From Tsuneonella troitsensis (lineage in GTDB: Bacteria; Pseudomonadota; Alphaproteobacteria; Sphingomonadales; Sphingomonadaceae), in the NCBI RefSeq assembly GCF_001441535.1, contig NZ_LMAU01000003.1:124001-188000 (forward strand): 64,000 bases of DNA, in the 5' to 3' direction. Shown one piece after another: positions 33,569-41,825 of this stretch; positions within the stretch are counted from its first letter, which is position 1; the number at the start of each line of letters is the position of its first letter. Made by a program: the position numbers and the translations under genes. The notes beneath the pieces were generated by a model. It was not told the origin of the DNA. It saw only the letters and a list, made by a program, of their open reading frames with translations, and searched no databases.

Positions 33569-35884
33569 TCAGAAGCGAGCGCTCACCTCCAGACCAATCT
33601 GGAGGGGACGTTGGGTGTTACGGAAGCGCACGCCGGTCACGGAGGGGGCATCAGTACCGTAGTCGCTGTACAGCTCATCGGTCAGGTTCCTGCCGAACAG
33701 CGCGACCTGCCATCGCTCGTCAACCGGCGAGAGCGCGACCCGAGCGTCCAGCAGCCCGAAGCCTTCCTGGACTTGGTGCGGGTCGTTGGACAGGCCGAGG
33801 TTGAACTTGCTGCGATAGCTGTAGCTGGCCTGGGACGTCAGGACGAACCCGCCGACCTCGGCCTTATGGGTGGCGCCGATCACATAGGTCCATTTCGAGT
33901 TCAGCGGCGCGGGGGCTCCCGACAGATCCTGCCGGCACACCGTGCCCGCAGGGGTGGCGAGGCGCTGCTCGATGTAGCAGGCCGAGTCCGGATAGCTCTC
34001 GTAGACCGCATCGCTGTAGGCGACGGTGCCGTTGATGGTGAGGGGGCTGATCGGGCGCAAGCTGAAGTCGGCTTCGATCCCCTGCGAGCGCTGCTCGGCG
34101 GCGTTGCCCACGACGTAGGTCGTGGCGCCGTCGAAGACGCTGACCTGAAGGTCCTCCACCTCCATCCTGTACGCCGTCACACCGAACAGGAGGCGGCGGT
34201 CAAACGCGTCGCCGCGATAGCCCATCTCGTAGGAGATCGCCTTCTCGGGCAGGAACATTGCTCCGGCCGGGTTGGCGCCGGCGTAGATCCAGTCAAAGCC
34301 CCCCGCCTTCGCGCCCTTGACAACCTTCGCATAGGCCATCCCGCCATTGGCGAAGTCGTATTGCAGGCCGACCTGCGGCATGAGGTGCCATTCGGACAGC
34401 GACAAGTCGGTGAAGGTATGCGGCGCGCCGAAGACGATCTGGTAGATCGAACGGCCCCCGGGGCCCGTCGGGGCCTCGATGCCGGGATAAGGGGTGCGGG
34501 TGGTGATGTAAGTCCCCCGGGCGCTTTGGGTGGCGTCCTTGGTCACGTTCATGTAGCGCGCCGCGACGTTCAGCTTCAGGTTATCGAAAAGCCGGTAGTT
34601 GACGTCGAAGAACACCGAATAGTTGTTCGTCGTCTGATCAATGTAGTTTAAGCGCGCGAACGGCGGCAGGGGGGCTCCGAATGGAGCCGGTTGCGCCGCG
34701 AGGTTCAGGTCACTGCGGGCCGAGGCGATCAGATCGTCCTGCTGGAAGTAGGCGCCCACGATGTAGTCCAGGCGCCCTCCGGCCGGCGACGTCAGTCGGA
34801 TCTCCTGGCTGAACTGGTTGTAGTGCTCGTGGTGGGCATAGTCGAAGATCGGCAGCGGACTCATGTCCCCTTCGGTGTCCTGCGAGAAGCCGTACCAGTT
34901 GTACGCGGTCACCGAGGTCAGCGTGCCGAGAGGGACCTCGTAGTTCACCGTTGCCTGAACGGTCTGGTTTTTCATCCGCGCCGTATCGGTCGTCTTGCCG
35001 TTCAGCGGCGCGCCGTTGCCCATGTAGCGGATGTCGTCGAAGGCGAACTCGGCGACCGACGGGTTACCGATGTTCCCGGTCGCCTGGTTGGTGTTGCCGA
35101 TGGTCAGGAGAGAATAGGATTCGTACTTGAACTCCATGTCCAGGTCTGGTGTGGGCTCGAATACGGCGATGATCCGGCCTGCCCGGTCGGAGCGGTTCGG
35201 ATCCAGGCTTGTGCTTGTGGGACGGATCGTCCTCAGCCAGCCCTTGTCCATCTCGCCGACGTAGCCTGCGATACGCAGGCGCAGGGTGTCCGAGACCGGA
35301 ATGGTCACGCCGCCCTGCACCACAGTCTCCTGGTGCTGGAACTCGTAGCTGCCGCTGAGGTCGCCGCTGAGTTCCATGCCGGGCTTGCGCGAGATCACGC
35401 TGATGGCGCCGGCGATGGCGCTGTTGCCGTAGAGGGCGACCTGCGGCCCGCGCAGGACCTCGACCCGTTCAAGGTCGTAGTAGGGGAAGCGCGACTGTTG
35501 GCCCCGGCCGGCATAGACGCCGTCGACGAACGTTGCGACCGCCTGTTCGAACGAGGGGTTCCCGCCCGAGCCGACGCCGCGCACGAAAGTATAGGAATTA
35601 ACGCCACCGGTCGTCTGCTTGAAGCTCGGCACGCGCAGGGCGAGATCAACTTGGTTGACGATCTTTTCGGCCCGCAGCGTGTCGCCCGAGACGGCGGCCA
35701 CCGAGACGGGCACGTCGCGCACGGATTCTTCCCGCTTCCGGGCGGTGACGATGATTTCCTCGACCGCCGTCGCGGACGTCTCGGCGGGCTGCGGCGCCTG
35801 CGCCGCGGCTTGGCCCGAGAGGCCGGTCACAGCCATCGTGGAAAGCGCCACGCCGCATAAGTAGGTCCGCCGGTTGAATGGCAT
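33569..35884 (-). CDS. TonB-dependent outer-membrane receptor
   Basis: 771 residues. Signal peptide (CGVALSTMAVTGLSGQAAAQ), TonB box-like VEEIIVTARKREESVRDVPV, plug domain (VDLALRVPSFKQTTGGVNSY; VLRGPQVALYGNSAIAGAIS) and a beta-barrel ending in the family-typical LQIGLEVSARF. FecA/sphingomonad-catabolic type, presumably importing the aromatic substrate. A perfect ATACGG/CCGTAT dyad lies upstream and a terminator follows, so it is a monocistronic member of the TetR regulon. Confidence 0.94.
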   Translation of the reverse strand: MPFNRRTYLCGVALSTMAVTGLSGQAAAQAPQPAETSATAVEEIIVTARKREESVRDVPVSVAAVSGDTLRAEKIVNQVDLALRVPSFKQTTGGVNSYTFVRGVGSGGNPSFEQAVATFVDGVYAGRGQQSRFPYYDLERVEVLRGPQVALYGNSAIAGAISVISRKPGMELSGDLSGSYEFQHQETVVQGGVTIPVSDTLRLRIAGYVGEMDKGWLRTIRPTSTSLDPNRSDRAGRIIAVFEPTPDLDMEFKYESYSLLTIGNTNQATGNIGNPSVAEFAFDDIRYMGNGAPLNGKTTDTARMKNQTVQATVNYEVPLGTLTSVTAYNWYGFSQDTEGDMSPLPIFDYAHHEHYNQFSQEIRLTSPAGGRLDYIVGAYFQQDDLIASARSDLNLAAQPAPFGAPLPPFARLNYIDQTTNNYSVFFDVNYRLFDNLKLNVAARYMNVTKDATQSARGTYITTRTPYPGIEAPTGPGGRSIYQIVFGAPHTFTDLSLSEWHLMPQVGLQYDFANGGMAYAKVVKGAKAGGFDWIYAGANPAGAMFLPEKAISYEMGYRGDAFDRRLLFGVTAYRMEVEDLQVSVFDGATTYVVGNAAEQRSQGIEADFSLRPISPLTINGTVAYSDAVYESYPDSACYIEQRLATPAGTVCRQDLSGAPAPLNSKWTYVIGATHKAEVGGFVLTSQASYSYRSKFNLGLSNDPHQVQEGFGLLDARVALSPVDERWQVALFGRNLTDELYSDYGTDAPSVTGVRFRNTQRPLQIGLEVSARF

Positions 35885-35944
35885 TACTCCCCCTCCTCAG
35901 ATTTTCTTTTCCCGGCCCGGGCTTGGGCCGTGCGCGAAACATAC

Positions 35945-35989
35945 ATACGGTCCCGTATAATGCAAACACAACACAATACGCTACCGTCT
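35945..35989 (-). promoter_or_regulatory. Two TetR-type operator copies upstream of the TonB receptor
   Basis: Perfect dyad ATACGG-TC-CCGTAT at 35945-35958, 61 bp before the receptor start, and a second copy (minus strand AGACGGTAGCGTAT) at 35976-35989. The two centres are 31 bp apart, about three helical turns, which would allow cooperative binding. Confidence 0.7.
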
Positions 35990-36107
35990 GGAAAATACCA
36001 CCCTGTGTCATTCGCGTCTCACCTCCGATTTCGGGGGAACTCGCATGGCGCAGCCCGCGGTTAGGGCAAGGCGCGCATGCGGCTTCGATGCTCCTCCACC
36101 CTGGTTG

Positions 36108-36158
36108 ATATAAGACATTGATGTAAGTATGATGCCTTAATATGTATTATATCATAGC
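36108..36158 (+). promoter_or_regulatory. AT-rich control region with ATATAAGACA element before flavodoxin gene
   Basis: A strikingly AT-rich tract in GC-rich surroundings. It contains ATATAAGACA (36108-36117) and ATGTAAG (36121-36127), then several TATA-like words just before the GTG start. The same 10-mer occurs inverted before the PaaA-like gene (40983-40992). Likely promoter/operator region, possibly for the PaaX-like protein. Confidence 0.5.
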
Positions 36159-36671
36159 GTGGTGGCGAACTTGACTGGCTTGATCGGTGAGCGGGAATCC
36201 GCGCTAGGCCAAGGGCTGGCCGGGCTGAAGGTCGCTGTGGTCGCCGGAACCCAGTCGGGCAACGCGCTGATGGTGGCGGAGCTGGTGGCCAAGCGGTTGT
36301 GCGGCGTTGCGGGAGCGCGCGTGGAGCTCCTTCCCGAAGGGTGCGAAATCGACCGGGCGCTGTCCGAGGCGGATGTCCTCGTCGCGTGTGTGGCGAGCCA
36401 CGGGGAGGGCGACCTGCCGGACGAGTTCCTCGTCGCCTATTGCGGGCTCGAGGCGCGGGCGCCCGACCTGTCACACCTGCGGTACGGCCTGATCGGGCTC
36501 GGGGACCGCACCTATTCTACCTTCTGCGGCGGCGCCTGGAAGTTCGATCGGCTGCTGCAACGGTTGTGTGCTCGCCGGGCCGGTGAGGTGTGCGAGATCG
36601 ACGCGTCGTCGCAGCCGTTCCCCGACGAGGAGGCGCTGCTCTGGCTAAGCGGCTGGCTGGAAGAGGTTTGA
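36159..36671 (+). CDS. Flavodoxin / MioC-like FMN protein
   Basis: 170 residues from GTG 36159 (GTG 36162 also possible; no strong RBS). Flavodoxin fold: FMN phosphate loop VVAGTQSGNALMVAELVA, an ASHGEGDLPD loop and the signature GLIGLGDRTYSTFCGGAWKF seen in FMN domains of diflavin reductases and MioC. Presumed one- or two-electron carrier. It is the first gene of a rightward set containing an NADP reductase and a PaaA-like di-iron oxygenase, so it may be their electron shuttle (inference). Confidence 0.85.
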   Translation: MVANLTGLIGERESALGQGLAGLKVAVVAGTQSGNALMVAELVAKRLCGVAGARVELLPEGCEIDRALSEADVLVACVASHGEGDLPDEFLVAYCGLEARAPDLSHLRYGLIGLGDRTYSTFCGGAWKFDRLLQRLCARRAGEVCEIDASSQPFPDEEALLWLSGWLEEV

Positions 36672-36728
36672 GTGGAGCGCCGCCAGTCTACCATACGCAT
36701 AAGAATATAATGCCAAGGGAGGTTGATG

Positions 36729-38573
36729 ATGGAAGCCCAAACACTGCCGTTGGCGGACGCGCCCGACCCGTCGCGTCCCGCCAACATGGCCGACATGATA
36801 AATTCGCTGATCCGCGAGCGGGCCGGGATGCTCGCCTTCCGGAGCAGGACTCCCGAAGGATGGCGTGACGTCACCTGGGCGGAAATGGCCACCTCCGTGC
36901 GGGACACCGCAGCCGGCGCGCTCGCGTTCGGACTGGCTCCCGGCGACGCCGTCTGCATCCTGGCGCAAACCCGGCCGGAATGGCTGGAAGCCGACCTCGG
37001 GGCGCTCGCCTGCGGCCTGGTCAGCGCTGGCATATATCCGACCGAGCCGGCGGCTAAGGTGGCCTACGTGCTCAACGACTGCGGCGCGCGCGTGGTGTTC
37101 GTCGATTCCGCCGAGCAGGTGGCCAAGTTGAAGGCGGTGCGGGCGGAGTGTCCGCGGGTGGAAGCGGTCGTGGTGATCGACGACGACGCTGCGCCCGCCA
37201 ACGATAGGTGGTTCATCAAGCTTTCCGAATGGCGACGCGAGGGGTGCGCGCTGCTTGACGCCCGGCCCGACGCCGTCGACGAGGCGGGCCGCTCGGCGGG
37301 CCGGTCAACGCCGGCCATTCTGATCTACACGTCCGGAACCACGGGCCCCCCCAAGGGCGCGATCGTCACCCACGGCAATATTCTCTACCAGTTGGAGCAC
37401 GCGCCGGGCGGCCTGGGCCTGCAGGCCGGGTGGAACCGCCCCTGCTTCCTGCCGCTGTGCCACGTTGCCGAGCGCATGTTCACCTACATGGCCATGGCCA
37501 GCGGCATGGTGTCGTGGTTTGTCGATGGCCCGAACCAGTTGATGGCCTCGATCGGCGCGATGCGCCCGCATTTCATCCTGGCGGTGCCGCGCGTCTACGA
37601 AAAGCTCTACGGGCAAGCCCAGGAGTGGCTGAACAGTTTGCCGGCCGAGCGGCGCGAGCAGGTAGATGCCGCCGTGTTGCGGGCGTTGGAAGCCGTCCAA
37701 AGATCCGCCGAAGGCCGGCTCTCGTCCGAAGAGGCGGCGGTCTGGCGCTGCGACCAAAGGACCGTCCTGGCCGAGCTCCGCGCCGCCATGGGCCTGGACC
37801 GCGTGGCCATGCTGATGTCGGGCGGCGCGCGGTTCCCCGTGGCGCTCGGCGAATGGCTGCACGCCATCGGCGCCCGCGTTGACGACATCTATGGCATGAC
37901 CGAGTGCGGCACGATCGCCTTCAACCAGGACTTCAGGACCACGCCGGGCCTGGTCGGTCGACCGTTCCCCCACGGGGAGGTGATGCTGGCGCCGGACGGC
38001 GAGATCCTCGTGCGCGGGCCTCATGTGTTCGCCGGCTATCTGAACCTGCCGGACAAGACGGCCGAGGCGTTTCGCTACGGCTGGTTCCGCACCGGCGACG
38101 TCGGACGCTTCGACGACGAGGGACGCCTCATCCTCCTCGACCGCATCAAGGACATCATCATCAGTTCGAGCGGCAAGAACATCACGCCATCGGAAGTCGA
38201 GGGAGCCTTGAAGGCCTCGCCCGTGGTCGCCGATGCGGTGGCCGTGGGGGACGGCCGCAAGTACGTGGCGGCCCTGATCATGATCGACCCCGCCGTGGCG
38301 GGGCAGGCGCTGGCCGAACGGGGCGAGCACTACGAGACCTTCGCCGAACTCGCGCAGGCGCAAAGCACGCGTGACTTGGTGGCCGACGCTGTCGCGGAAG
38401 CCAACCGGAAGCTTTCGCGGGCCGAAGGCGTGAAGACCTTCAGGATCATCCCACGTCAGTTCGGCCCGGCCGACGAGGCGATGACTCCGACCCTGAAACT
38501 GAAGCGCCGCGTTCTGATCGATTCCTACGCCGATCTCGTGGCGCAGATGTATTCGCCCGACGGCCAGGCGTAG
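36729..38573 (+). CDS. Long-chain-type acyl-CoA ligase (3 of 3)
   Basis: 614 residues from ATG 36729, six bases after GGAGG; ATG 36726 and TTG 36723 are closer to the RBS. FadD15/ACSL-like ANL enzyme: ILIYTSGTTGPPKGAIVTHG, DDIYGMTECGTIAFNQ, RTGDVGRFDDEGRLILLDRI, KDIIISSSGKNITPSEVE and C-terminal TLKLKRRVLIDSY. It belongs to a different ANL subgroup from the two ligases at 17.6 and 24.3 kb, implying a bulkier or different acid. It sits between the flavodoxin and epoxide hydrolase genes and would supply the CoA thioester for the PaaA-like enzyme. Confidence 0.92.
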   Translation: MEAQTLPLADAPDPSRPANMADMINSLIRERAGMLAFRSRTPEGWRDVTWAEMATSVRDTAAGALAFGLAPGDAVCILAQTRPEWLEADLGALACGLVSAGIYPTEPAAKVAYVLNDCGARVVFVDSAEQVAKLKAVRAECPRVEAVVVIDDDAAPANDRWFIKLSEWRREGCALLDARPDAVDEAGRSAGRSTPAILIYTSGTTGPPKGAIVTHGNILYQLEHAPGGLGLQAGWNRPCFLPLCHVAERMFTYMAMASGMVSWFVDGPNQLMASIGAMRPHFILAVPRVYEKLYGQAQEWLNSLPAERREQVDAAVLRALEAVQRSAEGRLSSEEAAVWRCDQRTVLAELRAAMGLDRVAMLMSGGARFPVALGEWLHAIGARVDDIYGMTECGTIAFNQDFRTTPGLVGRPFPHGEVMLAPDGEILVRGPHVFAGYLNLPDKTAEAFRYGWFRTGDVGRFDDEGRLILLDRIKDIIISSSGKNITPSEVEGALKASPVVADAVAVGDGRKYVAALIMIDPAVAGQALAERGEHYETFAELAQAQSTRDLVADAVAEANRKLSRAEGVKTFRIIPRQFGPADEAMTPTLKLKRRVLIDSYADLVAQMYSPDGQA

Positions 38574-38588
38574 CGGAGGCCGCGCTCC

Positions 38589-39770
38589 ATGACCTTGTCG
38601 CTCGATCGGCTCAAGCCGTTCTCCCTTGACGCCCCCGAGGCGGCCATGGCGGACCTCCGGCGCCGGCTGGCCGCCTACAGGCCGCCCCCTGAGCCGGCCG
38701 GGGCGGGCTGGCGTTATGGCGTCGACGGCCAATACCTGAAGGCGCTCATCGACTACTGGCGCGAAAGTTTCGACTGGCGCGCGGCCGAACGGCGCCTGAA
38801 CGAGCTGCCCCACTACCGGGCCCGGCTGGACGCGGAGGAGGACGGCCAGGTCGACGTGCACCTGATCGTGCAGCGGGCGGCGCGCCCGGACGCGCCTGTC
38901 GTGCTGATGACTCCGGGGTGGCCGTCGAGCCTCATAGAATATCACGATCTCATCGCGCGGCTGACCGCTCCGGAGCGGTACGGGGCCGATCCTCGCAGCG
39001 CCGTCACGGTCGTCGCCGCCGAGCTCCCGGGCTTTGGGCTGTCGCAGCCGCCCCGAAGCCCGATGGCGGCCCGGCGGATGGCCGAGCTCTGGCGCCAGCT
39101 GATGGTCGATGTGCTGCAGGTCCCGGCATTCGTGGTCCATGGCGGCGACTGGGGCGCGGTGGTGAGTTCGTGGCTGGCGTTCGACCATCCCGAAGCGGTG
39201 CGCGGCCTCCACCTGAGCATGCTGGGGCTGCGGCCGCCACTGGGCCGCTCGGAGCGACCGCTAGACGAAGATGAGCTGGCGTGGGTCGCCGAAGCCAAGC
39301 GCCGGTTGGACCAGGACGGAGGCTATCGCGAGCAACAGGCGACGAAGCCCACCACCCTCGGCGTTGGCCTTTCGGACTCGCCGGCCGCCCTGGTCGCCTG
39401 GCTGGTTGAGAAATACCATGGATGGTCGGGCGCGGGACCGGACCAGCCGCCCCCCTTCGATCGCGACGCGGTGCTGACCGCCGCCACCGTCTACTGGATC
39501 TTCGGATCCCTGCCCGCGGCCAACTGGATCTATTGGGCCGATCGCCATGTGGCCGGCATCGGCCTCGCGGCCGGCGAGCGGGTGCTGACGCCGACCGGGT
39601 TCGCCATGTTCGGCGGCGGGTTCTTCCCGGTTCCGCCGCGCAGTTGGGCCGAGCGGGCCTACGACGTCGTGGCGTGGGACGTTCACGAGCGCGGCGGGCA
39701 TTTCCCCGCCTGGCTGACGCCGGAGCCGGTGGCCCGCAGCCTGCTGGGCTTCGTGGACGCCCTGGCGTGA
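38589..39770 (+). CDS. Epoxide hydrolase with EHN domain
   Basis: 393 residues. N-terminal epoxide-hydrolase domain (MADLRRRLAAYRPPPEPAGA; WRESFDWRAAERRLNELPHY) followed by the alpha/beta-hydrolase core: MTPGWPSSLIEYHDL, nucleophile Asp187 in HGGDWGAVVSSWL and the base His371 in ERGGHFPAWLTPE. Hydrolyses epoxides to diols via an ester intermediate. Starts 15 bp after the ligase and is coupled by GTGA to the reductase gene. Its presence beside a PaaA-like putative epoxidase is the main hint about module chemistry. Confidence 0.92.
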   Translation: MTLSLDRLKPFSLDAPEAAMADLRRRLAAYRPPPEPAGAGWRYGVDGQYLKALIDYWRESFDWRAAERRLNELPHYRARLDAEEDGQVDVHLIVQRAARPDAPVVLMTPGWPSSLIEYHDLIARLTAPERYGADPRSAVTVVAAELPGFGLSQPPRSPMAARRMAELWRQLMVDVLQVPAFVVHGGDWGAVVSSWLAFDHPEAVRGLHLSMLGLRPPLGRSERPLDEDELAWVAEAKRRLDQDGGYREQQATKPTTLGVGLSDSPAALVAWLVEKYHGWSGAGPDQPPPFDRDAVLTAATVYWIFGSLPAANWIYWADRHVAGIGLAAGERVLTPTGFAMFGGGFFPVPPRSWAERAYDVVAWDVHERGGHFPAWLTPEPVARSLLGFVDALA

Positions 39771-40966
39771 GCGGCGCCGCGCCGAGGGTGGCGATTGTCG
39801 GAGCCGGTCCCGCCGGGCTGTTCACGCTCTGCGCCCTTCTGCGGGAGGCGCCGGGCGCAAGCGTGGACGTCTTCGAGCGGCTGCCCACGCCGTTCGGGCT
39901 GGTCCGCAGCGGAGTGGCCCCCGACCACCAGGGCGTGAAGGCCGTCGTCCGTCAGTTCGAGCGAGCCTTCGCGACCGACCGGGTCCGCCTTGTCGCCGAC
40001 TGCGAGGTCGGCGGCGACATTCCGCTATCACTGCTGGCCGACGCCTACGACATGGTGTTCCTGGCTACCGGCGCGCCGCACGCGCGACGGCTCGGCGTTG
40101 CGGGTGAAGATCTGCCCGGCGTGTACTCCGCCATCAGCTTCATGGGATGGCTGAACGGCCATCCGGACCATGCCAGTCTGCAGCCGCGGATCGGGGAACG
40201 GGTGGTGATCGTCGGGGGCGGCAATGTGGCCCTGGATGTGGCGCGGGTGCTGGCCAAGACTCCGAGGGAGATGGAGTCCTCAGACCTTTGCGCCCACGCG
40301 CGACATCTTTGCGGCCGCGCCAGGTCGATCACCATCGTCGCGCGCGGCGGCCCCGAGGCGACGCGGTTCAGCCCCACTGAACTGAAGGCGCTTTCACGGC
40401 TTGAGGCGGCTGCGTTCCAGGTGGAGCTGCCGTCCGGCGCGGATCGATCGGCGCCGGTGGTTGCGGCCCTTGCGGCTCTGGAGACCACTCCGCCCGCCGG
40501 GGCGACGCGGATATGCTTCCGCTTCGGCCTGACCGCCGGTGAAGCCGTCGGTGAAGGATGCCTGGAGCAGGTCCGTTTCCAGCGTGCGGACGGGTCGGTC
40601 GAAGCGCTCGACGCTGACATGCTGATCTCCGCGATCGGCCAACAAGCCGCATTGGCGGGATCGGAGGCGGTCCATGCCGTGGGCTGGGCCTCGGGCGAAC
40701 GGGGCGACATCCCCGCGAGCAGGGCGCAGGCGCTGGGCGTGGTGCGGCAGGCGCTCGAAACGATGCGGCCCGTGCCTCGGCAGGCGGCGCGCGCACGGCT
40801 TGACGAGGTGATCTCGTCGTCCGGCGCCGGATACCTCGACTGGGCGGCCTGGAAGCGCATCGACCAGGCGGAGATATCGTCCGCGGCGCCGCCTCGCCCG
40901 AGGGAAAAGCTTGTCAGCTGGGCCGCGTTGCGAGCGACGGCGCGTTTACATGAGACAAATACGTGA
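39767..40966 (+). CDS. FprA/adrenodoxin-reductase-like NADP(H) reductase
   Basis: 399 residues from GTG 39767 (GTGA overlap with the epoxide hydrolase). FAD site VAIVGAGPAGLFTLCALLRE, LPTPFGLVRSGVAPDHQGVK typical of adrenodoxin reductase/FprA, NADP site VVIVGGGNVALDVARVLAKT and the C-terminal GYLDWAAWKRID. Transfers electrons from NADPH to ferredoxins or flavodoxins. Likely partner of the flavodoxin at 36159 and donor for the PaaA-like oxygenase (inference). Confidence 0.93.
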   Translation: MSGAAPRVAIVGAGPAGLFTLCALLREAPGASVDVFERLPTPFGLVRSGVAPDHQGVKAVVRQFERAFATDRVRLVADCEVGGDIPLSLLADAYDMVFLATGAPHARRLGVAGEDLPGVYSAISFMGWLNGHPDHASLQPRIGERVVIVGGGNVALDVARVLAKTPREMESSDLCAHARHLCGRARSITIVARGGPEATRFSPTELKALSRLEAAAFQVELPSGADRSAPVVAALAALETTPPAGATRICFRFGLTAGEAVGEGCLEQVRFQRADGSVEALDADMLISAIGQQAALAGSEAVHAVGWASGERGDIPASRAQALGVVRQALETMRPVPRQAARARLDEVISSSGAGYLDWAAWKRIDQAEISSAAPPRPREKLVSWAALRATARLHETNT

Positions 40967-40992
40967 TACCATGTAAGAAACTTGTCTTATAT
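40946..40992. promoter_or_regulatory. Nested inverted repeats before the PaaA-like gene
   Basis: TTACATG (40946-40952) and CATGTAA (40970-40976) form one dyad, AGACAA (40953-40958) and TTGTCT (40982-40987) a second, interleaved one. TGTCTTATAT (40983-40992) is the reverse complement of the ATATAAGACA element before the flavodoxin gene. It overlaps the reductase 3' end, GGAG for the next ATG following at 40993. Candidate PaaX-type operator. Confidence 0.5.
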
Positions 40993-41003
40993 GGAGTTTG
41001 ATA

Positions 41004-41825
41004 ATGAGGATGTATGAGAAGGGCGACGACCTGCCGGCCGAGTACCGCGCCGCGCTGCTTCACCTCCTGACCTTCCAGGCGGACTCCGAGTACGCCGGCG
41101 CGCAGCGGGTGGGTGAGAATATCCAGTACGCCCCCAGGCCGGAGGAGGCTTACCGGCTGGCGAAGAAGACGATGGAAGAGTACGGCCACGCCTTCTACCT
41201 CTGGACCCTGTTGGAGGACCTCGGGGTCGACGTGAAATCCCGCATGGAGGAGCTTCGCGACAACCCGGAAAATCCCGACCCGGCAAAGGTCAACATCATC
41301 AACGGCTTCCGCCGGCCTTACTGGCGAGAGCAGTTCCAGTGCTGGGAAGACGTCGCCATGATGTCGTGCGTAGCCACGCCCGGCGCGGTGATCTTTCTGG
41401 GTCAGTACGCCAAATGCTCATACCTGCCCTGGGCCCGCGTTTCGGAACGCATTGCCCGGGAAGAAGTGGGCCACATGGGGTTCGGCGTCTGGGCGGTGAA
41501 GCGGATCATCGAATTCGGCGGCGAGCCTGCCCGTGAAAAGCTCCAGCGGCGGGTGCCGAAGTTCCTGGCCATGGGCATGGGCATGTACGGAAGGCCGTCC
41601 GCTCCGGGCTCGGTCCAGTCACGGTACTTCGACAAGTATTACGAGATGGGCCTGAAGATCATGAAGCCGGAGGAGTGCCAGGCGCAGTACCTCGAACTCG
41701 CGCGCGAGCGGCTGAAGGACGTCGGCCTCGAGTACGTCGAGGACGTCGTTCCCGACTACGACCAGAGGATGGGCTACGCCATGGACGACGCCGAACTCGA
41801 GCTTCGGGTGGCCGGGGCCGCCTAA
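41004..41825 (+). CDS. Stand-alone PaaA-like di-iron oxygenase
   Basis: 273 residues from ATG 41004 (GGAG seven bases upstream); a TTG at 40998 would add two residues. Ferritin-like phenylacetate-catabolism family (PaaA/PaaC, PF05138-type). Candidate di-iron ligands: Glu29 (QADSEYAG), Glu59-x2-His62 (MEEYGHAF), Glu115 (CWEDVAMM), Glu154-x2-His157 (REEVGHMG). PaaA epoxidises phenylacetyl-CoA but requires PaaC, PaaB and the PaaE reductase; none of these is in the window. The protein is shorter than typical PaaA and keeps ligands that PaaC usually lacks. Likely an acyl-CoA or aryl-CoA epoxidase/hydroxylase. Its stop overlaps the convergent PaaX-like gene. Confidence 0.85.
   Translation: MRMYEKGDDLPAEYRAALLHLLTFQADSEYAGAQRVGENIQYAPRPEEAYRLAKKTMEEYGHAFYLWTLLEDLGVDVKSRMEELRDNPENPDPAKVNIINGFRRPYWREQFQCWEDVAMMSCVATPGAVIFLGQYAKCSYLPWARVSERIAREEVGHMGFGVWAVKRIIEFGGEPAREKLQRRVPKFLAMGMGMYGRPSAPGSVQSRYFDKYYEMGLKIMKPEECQAQYLELARERLKDVGLEYVEDVVPDYDQRMGYAMDDAELELRVAGAA

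Noticed and set aside
35878-36108. 76-codon plus-strand frame between the TonB receptor and flavodoxin
   Set aside because: Covers the operator region, starts opposite the receptor ATG and has no protein-like features.
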